DNA of 64,000 nucleotides from Candidatus Poseidoniales archaeon (lineage in GTDB: Archaea > Thermoplasmatota > Poseidoniia > Poseidoniales > Poseidoniaceae). A model generated the notes under the pieces. That model was given only the letters and a program-made list of their open reading frames with translations. It did no database searches and was not told the origin of the DNA. Made by a program: the position numbers and the translations under genes. Positions 60,601 to 64,000 of this stretch are shown here, in pieces (the first letter of the stretch is position 1; every line of letters begins with the position of its first letter). The DNA lies in assembly GCA_003602415.1 (NCBI GenBank), contig QQSK01000013.1:116220-180219 (forward strand), written 5' to 3'.

Positions 60601-60935
60601 AAAGCATGTATTACGAGCATCTCAAGCACGATGGTACACTTCCAATTATTGGTGTTAACACATTCCTGAATCCAAATGCACAGGACTTCGATGAGAACGC
60701 TGCTGACGAATTCGATATGGAATTGGCAAGAGCGACACCTGATGAGAAACAAGCGTGCCTTGAGCGTACTCAGGCGATTCCAAAAGACGAGAAAGCACTA
60801 CTACGCCTACAACAGGTCGCTAGAGAAGGCGGCAACGTATTCGAGGAATTGATGGAGACAACCAAGGTTGCTTCCCTAGGTCAAATCACAGATGCACTGT
60901 TCGCTGTTGGTGGGCAGTATCGCCGCAACATGTGA
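57642..60935 (+). CDS. icmF: IcmF-type fused B12-dependent acyl-CoA mutase
   Basis: A 1097-residue three-part enzyme as in bacterial IcmF. Residues 12-140 bind cobalamin (ASLFDGHDAAINVMRR, axial His27; FGGGGGTITPPEI). Residues about 195-420 are a MeaB-like G-protein chaperone (GFTGTGGAGKSSLLDEL, CVDPTRKRTGGALLGDR, VLNKYEKRG). The rest is the mutase barrel (GKVGNSGVSIASIDDAKRL, TVSMTINGPAP-like SVSMTINGPAPIILAF, ISGYHIAEAGANPITQLA). IcmF interconverts isobutyryl- and n-butyryl-CoA and sometimes pivalyl/isovaleryl-CoA, so it could feed branched or straight acyl-CoA to lipid or energy metabolism. Methylmalonyl-CoA use is less likely from the fusion order. Confidence 0.92.
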   Translation: MSEEAPVFETTTGPVRVITAASLFDGHDAAINVMRRLIQSSGAEVIHLGHDRSAKDVVDCAVQEDAHAVALTSYQGGHMEYFTYIRQLLDEAGCAHVRIFGGGGGTITPPEIRDLHKSGISRIYSPDDGRKMGLMGMIHDLMGTASEVDLISNDRLASLDGPITADDMAKVGLLLTLSESASDEEFKSTLGKVRSSDADVPVIGFTGTGGAGKSSLLDELMLRILRDNPDKKVCLLCVDPTRKRTGGALLGDRIRMNSLSNNNLYMRSLASRGSGSEISANLDRAIEAAKAVGFDLIFCETSGIGQGSDAITTVSDRSLYVMTAEFGAHTQLEKIEMLDVADLVVLNKYEKRGSEDALRAIRKQVRRNRNKFDVEDHELPVVATIASQFADPGVDVLWQKLAGMVGFEASEPMGVIGERKGVIPPERVHYLSEIASVIREYHEANKTVSEKLRLIQHLETASQELPSIKGEVDEHLAQLREEIAEAKQSVEDFRLLAEEYSSGEYTYHVRGKPFKVSTVTESLSHQMIPRVALPKYSDDGDMFNWLTRENAPGHFPFTAGVFPFKRTDELSARMFAGEGEGERTNRRFHLLSQGQDYVRLSTAFDSVTLYGRDPDRRPDIWGKVGNSGVSIASIDDAKRLYSGFDLCDANTSVSMTINGPAPIILAFYLNAAIDQQVEKHLKLEADASGYRGDLPEGHDGFGLATVGKRGDEMVDGATYADIKAKTLQTVRGTVQADILKEDQAQNTCIFSTPFALKMMGDVQQYYIDHGVRNHYSVSISGYHIAEAGANPITQLALTLANGFTYVEYYRSRGMDVAQFAPNLSFFFSNGLDPEYTVIGRVARRIWAVAMRDLYGADARSQKLKYHIQTSGRSLHAQEIDFNDIRTTLQALLAIQDNANSLHTNAYDEAITTPTEESVRRALAIQLIVNKESGWTKTENPMQGSFIVEELTDLVEEAVLQEFEALSRRGGVLGAMETMYQRGKIQDESMYYEHLKHDGTLPIIGVNTFLNPNAQDFDENAADEFDMELARATPDEKQACLERTQAIPKDEKALLRLQQVAREGGNVFEELMETTKVASLGQITDALFAVGGQYRRNM

Positions 60936-60994
60936 TTCAACTATTGAGATTGTAGTCTCAAGCATTATCTATCATAACAGGGTCGGCAGACCTC

Positions 60995-61609
60995 ATGGAT
61001 GCAACGACTGCTCTACTTCAGTTGTTGCTGATTATCGCCATTGCTTTACTCACACCAGGTCCCAATGCATTGACTGCATTTGCTCATAGTGGTCTATTTG
61101 GAAGAAAAAGCAACATCTCCTTAATCACAGGAATGGCGATTGGATTATTCATAATGGAATTTACAGTAGGGTTGGCTATTGATTCATTAAGCGAAAATGA
61201 GACAGCGTTAGTTGCTCTTCATTGGATAGGGATGTTATTCTTGTTAGCTATGGCTGTGGCTCTATTCAAATTTGATATTTCATCTCTAAATGTTTCAGAT
61301 TCAACAGGTAAACTGGGATTAAAAACAGGTATTGCAATGCAATTCGTTAATGGTAAAGAATGGGCTTTCGTCATTCTAATTATGAGTCAATACATTGAAC
61401 CATTGGGGGGAGGTGTCGTTGGTATCTTATCGATAATCTCAGTCACTTTGAGTATCTGCGTTGCTGCAATGATCGCTTGGACTTTCTTTGGCGCTCGTCT
61501 TTCAGGACTATTCAGTGATGACATAAAGGGTCCAAGAATCTTCAAGATTTGCGGAATCTTGCTTTCGCTATTATGGGTGGCTTTCCTGATTAGAGGCCCT
61601 ACGGCCTAA
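60995..61609 (+). CDS. LysE/RhtB-family exporter
   Basis: A 204-residue membrane protein with the LysE N-terminal signature LLTPGPNALTAFAHSG and six predicted helices (ISLITGMAIGLFIMEFTVGL, WIGMLFLLAMAVALF, GVVGILSIISVTLSICVAAM, ICGILLSLLWVAFLI). The middle FVNGKEWAFVIL corresponds to the FLNPK loop of the other LysE gene. The substrate is unknown. It starts 59 nt after icmF and its stop abuts the convergent neighbour. Confidence 0.82.
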   Translation: MDATTALLQLLLIIAIALLTPGPNALTAFAHSGLFGRKSNISLITGMAIGLFIMEFTVGLAIDSLSENETALVALHWIGMLFLLAMAVALFKFDISSLNVSDSTGKLGLKTGIAMQFVNGKEWAFVILIMSQYIEPLGGGVVGILSIISVTLSICVAAMIAWTFFGARLSGLFSDDIKGPRIFKICGILLSLLWVAFLIRGPTA

Positions 61610-64000
61610 TCACTTGCTACGTTCTTTAGCCTGCTTAACCCACTGGTCACGCTTGACTCTTCCTGGGAAGAACTCGATTGCAATGTTGACCTCATCTTCA
61701 ATATCTGATGTCATCTTGGCAATTTGCTCGAACTTGTAGATTCCCAAAGCGTTCAACTTCTCTTCGATGAACGGACCGATTCCCTTCAATTCCTGAAGGT
61801 TGTCTTTGTCAGTAGCAGATGCAACACCAATTGTGGCGAAGTCAATCTTCTCTGCCTTCTTTGCAACACGTTCCAATTCCTCAGCCTTCTTCAGTGCCTT
61901 TTCGTCAATCTTGACATCCTCGCCAAGTAGAATCTTAGCTTGTGCAACCCATTGGTCACGCTTGACTCTTCCAGGGAAGAACTCGATAGCCAGGTTAACA
62001 TTGTCTTCGAGTTTACTTGTCATCTTTGAAATCTGCAGGTATGTGTAGATTCCAAGAGCATTCAACTTCTCTTCGATGAATGGACCAATTCCCTTGATGA
62101 TCTGAAGGTCGTCCTTATCAGATGCCTTTGCAGTTCCTAAAACCTTGAAGTCGATCTTCGAAGCGTTAGCTTTGACTCGCTTCAATTCTTCTTTCTTCTT
62201 TGCTTCCTTAGTTACTGGTTTTGCAGCAGCTGCGGCTTCTTCTTCGGCCTTCTTCTTAGCCTCGGCTTCTTTCTTGGCTTTGGCTTCGGCAGCCTTCGCT
62301 TTCTTGGCTTCAGCATCTGCCTTCTTCTTGGCAGCAGCCTCTTCTTTGGCCTTCTTCTTGGCAGCAGCCTCTTCTGCTTTCTTTGCCTTCTCTTCTTCTT
62401 GTTTCACAAGTAGAGCAGCGGCAGCAGCTTCTTCCTCTTCTTCAGCGAGCAGAGCAGCGGCTTCTTCCTCGGCTTTCTTCTTAGCCTCAGTTTCTGCCTT
62501 AGCCAATTTCTTGGCTTCTGCTTGTTCTGCCTTCTCGGCAGCCTTTCTCTGCTTCTCAATTTCTTTGAGTTTCTTCTTGTCAGGCTCAACAGTAACTGTC
62601 CAAGATAGGTATACGCTAGCACGGCCAAGTTTCAGTAGTCCAGTGAACTCTCCACCTTCATAGGTAGGCTCGCCAACTCCATCGTCGAACAGTACGTTGA
62701 TGATGATCTCTCCATTTTCTCCAACTTCGATAACTCGTGTACCGTTTTCGTCGAAGTTGGTTTCGTACATGCTGAATCTATCACCGTTAATTTCCTGGTT
62801 GAAGTCCATCATGTCAACATCGATTCTTGACATCCTATTGATTGTTATAACCTCTGTACTGCTAATAGACTCACCAGGCATCACTCCTTCAGCAGGAGCA
62901 AGAATGAATGGGTCATCTTGAGTTCCAGCGCCACCAACAAATTCAGGTTCTGAAGTTGTGTTCTCTGGCTCAGGACCAACTAGTATCATTCCCAATACTC
63001 TGTCACGTCCAATCAGCATTGGTATTAGCAGCAAGATAAGCAGAATCAGCAGACATGGGAAACACCACATGTAATTGAATCCATCATCGTTATCTCCACC
63101 TGCAGATGTAGAGTCTTTACAACTGCCATCATCATTTAGAGTAGGAACAGATTCTGCATCCAATGGGTCGGTGTCACAATCAGATTCTAATTCATCATCG
63201 ACGCCGTCGTTATCATCATCAAGGTCCTCAACAAGAGGAGGAATCGAAGTCGAAGTTCCAGTCAGTGTGTCTGGCATTCCGTCACCATCAGTATCCTTGC
63301 TAGCAGATGGGTCGAATGGGAATGCATCAGGTCCTGCTTCACATCCGCCATTAGCGGGTGCGCTAGGTCCGTCACAGAATCCATCCCCATCACTGTCAGG
63401 GTTGTTTGGATCTGTGCCCAATGCATCCTCTTCAGTGTCGAGCAGTCCATCGTTGTCATCATCCAAGTCTTCGACTAAGATTCCAACAGTTGGGTCATAA
63501 TCATCAGGCAACTCATCAGGCATTCCATCGCCATCAGAGTCTTCGAGAACAGTTAGTCCGAATGTTGCCATTACAGATAGAGCGACTGAATCGCTTCTGC
63601 CGAAGTCAGAGACGTTAGCCCACAAGGTGTAGGTTGTGTTGTCACTTACTTCGGTAGCTGCACCAGTTATTTTCCCAGTTGATGTATCGAGAGTTAGTCC
63701 AGCAGGTAGTGCAGGAGAAATCTCCCAAACCGCACCAGGAACTTGGTTCGGTGGCGGGATTGGTGTGTCGATCTCAATATTCTCAACTAGGACGATGTTT
63801 CCTCCATCGTGTGTTCCGAATGGGTTAGAGTCAGGTCCGTTGATACAGATTGGCCAAACTGAGTTCGGTCCATCACAAACTCCGTCACCATCGGTGTCAG
63901 GGTTCAGTGGGTCTGTTCCGTAATCGGATGTTCCGTTGTAGACTCCAGTTCCAGTCTCTGCCAAATCAGACAGGCCATCACCATCATCATCATCGTCTTC
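61610..64000 (-). CDS. membrane-anchored protein with calcium repeats and two cytoplasmic HhH domains (N-terminus outside window)
   Basis: The frame is open to base 64000, so at least 796 residues are present and the start lies beyond the window. From N to C: thrombospondin type 3-like DxDGDGxxD repeats, a putative Ig domain (LPAGLTLDTSTGKITGAATE), more calcium-type repeats (EDLDDDNDG), a membrane helix (CLLILLILLLIPMLIG), a short beta domain, a coiled coil of about 130 residues almost wholly Lys, Ala and Glu, and two 85-residue copies of a helix-hairpin-helix domain (DLQIIKGIGPFIEEKLNALG; NLQELKGIGPFIEEKLNALG). HhH domains usually bind DNA or the protein's own partners. Both should face the cytoplasm. 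Confidence 0.8.
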   Translation of the reverse strand, partial: EDDDDDGDGLSDLAETGTGVYNGTSDYGTDPLNPDTDGDGVCDGPNSVWPICINGPDSNPFGTHDGGNIVLVENIEIDTPIPPPNQVPGAVWEISPALPAGLTLDTSTGKITGAATEVSDNTTYTLWANVSDFGRSDSVALSVMATFGLTVLEDSDGDGMPDELPDDYDPTVGILVEDLDDDNDGLLDTEEDALGTDPNNPDSDGDGFCDGPSAPANGGCEAGPDAFPFDPSASKDTDGDGMPDTLTGTSTSIPPLVEDLDDDNDGVDDELESDCDTDPLDAESVPTLNDDGSCKDSTSAGGDNDDGFNYMWCFPCLLILLILLLIPMLIGRDRVLGMILVGPEPENTTSEPEFVGGAGTQDDPFILAPAEGVMPGESISSTEVITINRMSRIDVDMMDFNQEINGDRFSMYETNFDENGTRVIEVGENGEIIINVLFDDGVGEPTYEGGEFTGLLKLGRASVYLSWTVTVEPDKKKLKEIEKQRKAAEKAEQAEAKKLAKAETEAKKKAEEEAAALLAEEEEEAAAAALLVKQEEEKAKKAEEAAAKKKAKEEAAAKKKADAEAKKAKAAEAKAKKEAEAKKKAEEEAAAAAKPVTKEAKKKEELKRVKANASKIDFKVLGTAKASDKDDLQIIKGIGPFIEEKLNALGIYTYLQISKMTSKLEDNVNLAIEFFPGRVKRDQWVAQAKILLGEDVKIDEKALKKAEELERVAKKAEKIDFATIGVASATDKDNLQELKGIGPFIEEKLNALGIYKFEQIAKMTSDIEDEVNIAIEFFPGRVKRDQWVKQAKERSK

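Noticed and set aside
62145-62663. 172-residue plus-strand frame rich in Ala, Ser and Phe
   Set aside because: It is the antisense of the Lys/Ala/Glu coiled coil in the minus-strand protein; no start signal of its own.

Overview
The window looks like a chromosome segment of an uncultivated marine archaeon of the Thermoplasmatota, most probably Candidatus Poseidoniales (Marine Group II). The archaeal identity rests on Orc1/Cdc6, PCNA, transcription factor S, a TBP-like protein, fibrillarin (FlpA) plus Nop5, and a phosphopantetheine adenylyltransferase fused to a GTP-dependent dephospho-CoA kinase. The Marine Group II assignment is inference from moderate-to-low GC, very large surface proteins with a C-terminal membrane anchor, secreted M28 and S8 peptidases, and bacterial-type metabolic genes among archaeal information genes. 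No virus, insertion sequence or CRISPR array is visible.

Layout. 1-7.5 kb: end of an aldolase gene, a small winged-helix-like protein, a large protein with an N-terminal winged helix, a structured RNA that resembles a divergent RNase P RNA, the CoA fusion enzyme, a glycosyltransferase, and orc1/cdc6. The 420 bp AT-rich region beside orc1 (7487-7907) is the best origin candidate. 7.9-16.8 kb: metallo-beta-lactamase hydrolase, CysJ-like reductase without flavodoxin, SLOG protein, a biotin carboxylase/PfkB kinase/EF-Tu-like operon, thioesterase and a PP-loop enzyme. 16.9-26.1 kb: a 1944-residue surface protein, a run ending in a TBP-like protein and a TatD-like hydrolase, and a secreted anchored protein.

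26.2-36.7 kb holds the most striking locus: an apparent operon of a FabI-type enoyl reductase, a 2990-residue polyketide/PUFA-synthase-like megasynthase (KS-AT-degenerate ACP-KS-four ACPs-KR-DH) and a Sfp-type phosphopantetheinyl transferase. Together these supply chain elongation, keto-reduction, dehydration, enoyl reduction and carrier activation, a self-contained fatty-acid or polyketide factory in an archaeon. All four ACP repeats carry threonine where the phosphopantetheine serine is expected. A perfect 10-bp-arm palindrome sits just before the first gene.

36.7-47.2 kb: MerT-like membrane protein, a 55-aa membrane peptide, lipoprotein M28 peptidase, tRNA-Gly(TCC) with a duplicated 3' end, a 1564-aa subtilisin-like protease with calcium-type repeats, an ABC exporter and a glycosyltransferase. 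47.3-54.3 kb: PCNA, FlpA, Nop5, TFS, a duplicated SCO1/SenC lipoprotein pair flanking a 51-aa membrane peptide, Fpg, a LysE exporter, a small ORF and a PPP-type phosphatase. 54.5-64 kb: ABC-F ATPase, NAD(P)HX repair enzyme, fused acyl-CoA mutase IcmF, a second LysE exporter and a membrane-anchored protein with two cytoplasmic helix-hairpin-helix domains, cut by the window end.

The gene set suits an aerobic heterotroph that degrades protein outside the cell and processes acyl-CoA inside it (IcmF, biotin carboxylase, thioesterase), with an unusual lipid or polyketide pathway. Short hairpins overlap several translation starts, and a GGTTCATAA-like box recurs 16-37 nt upstream of start codons. 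Both are sequence observations whose function is inferred.
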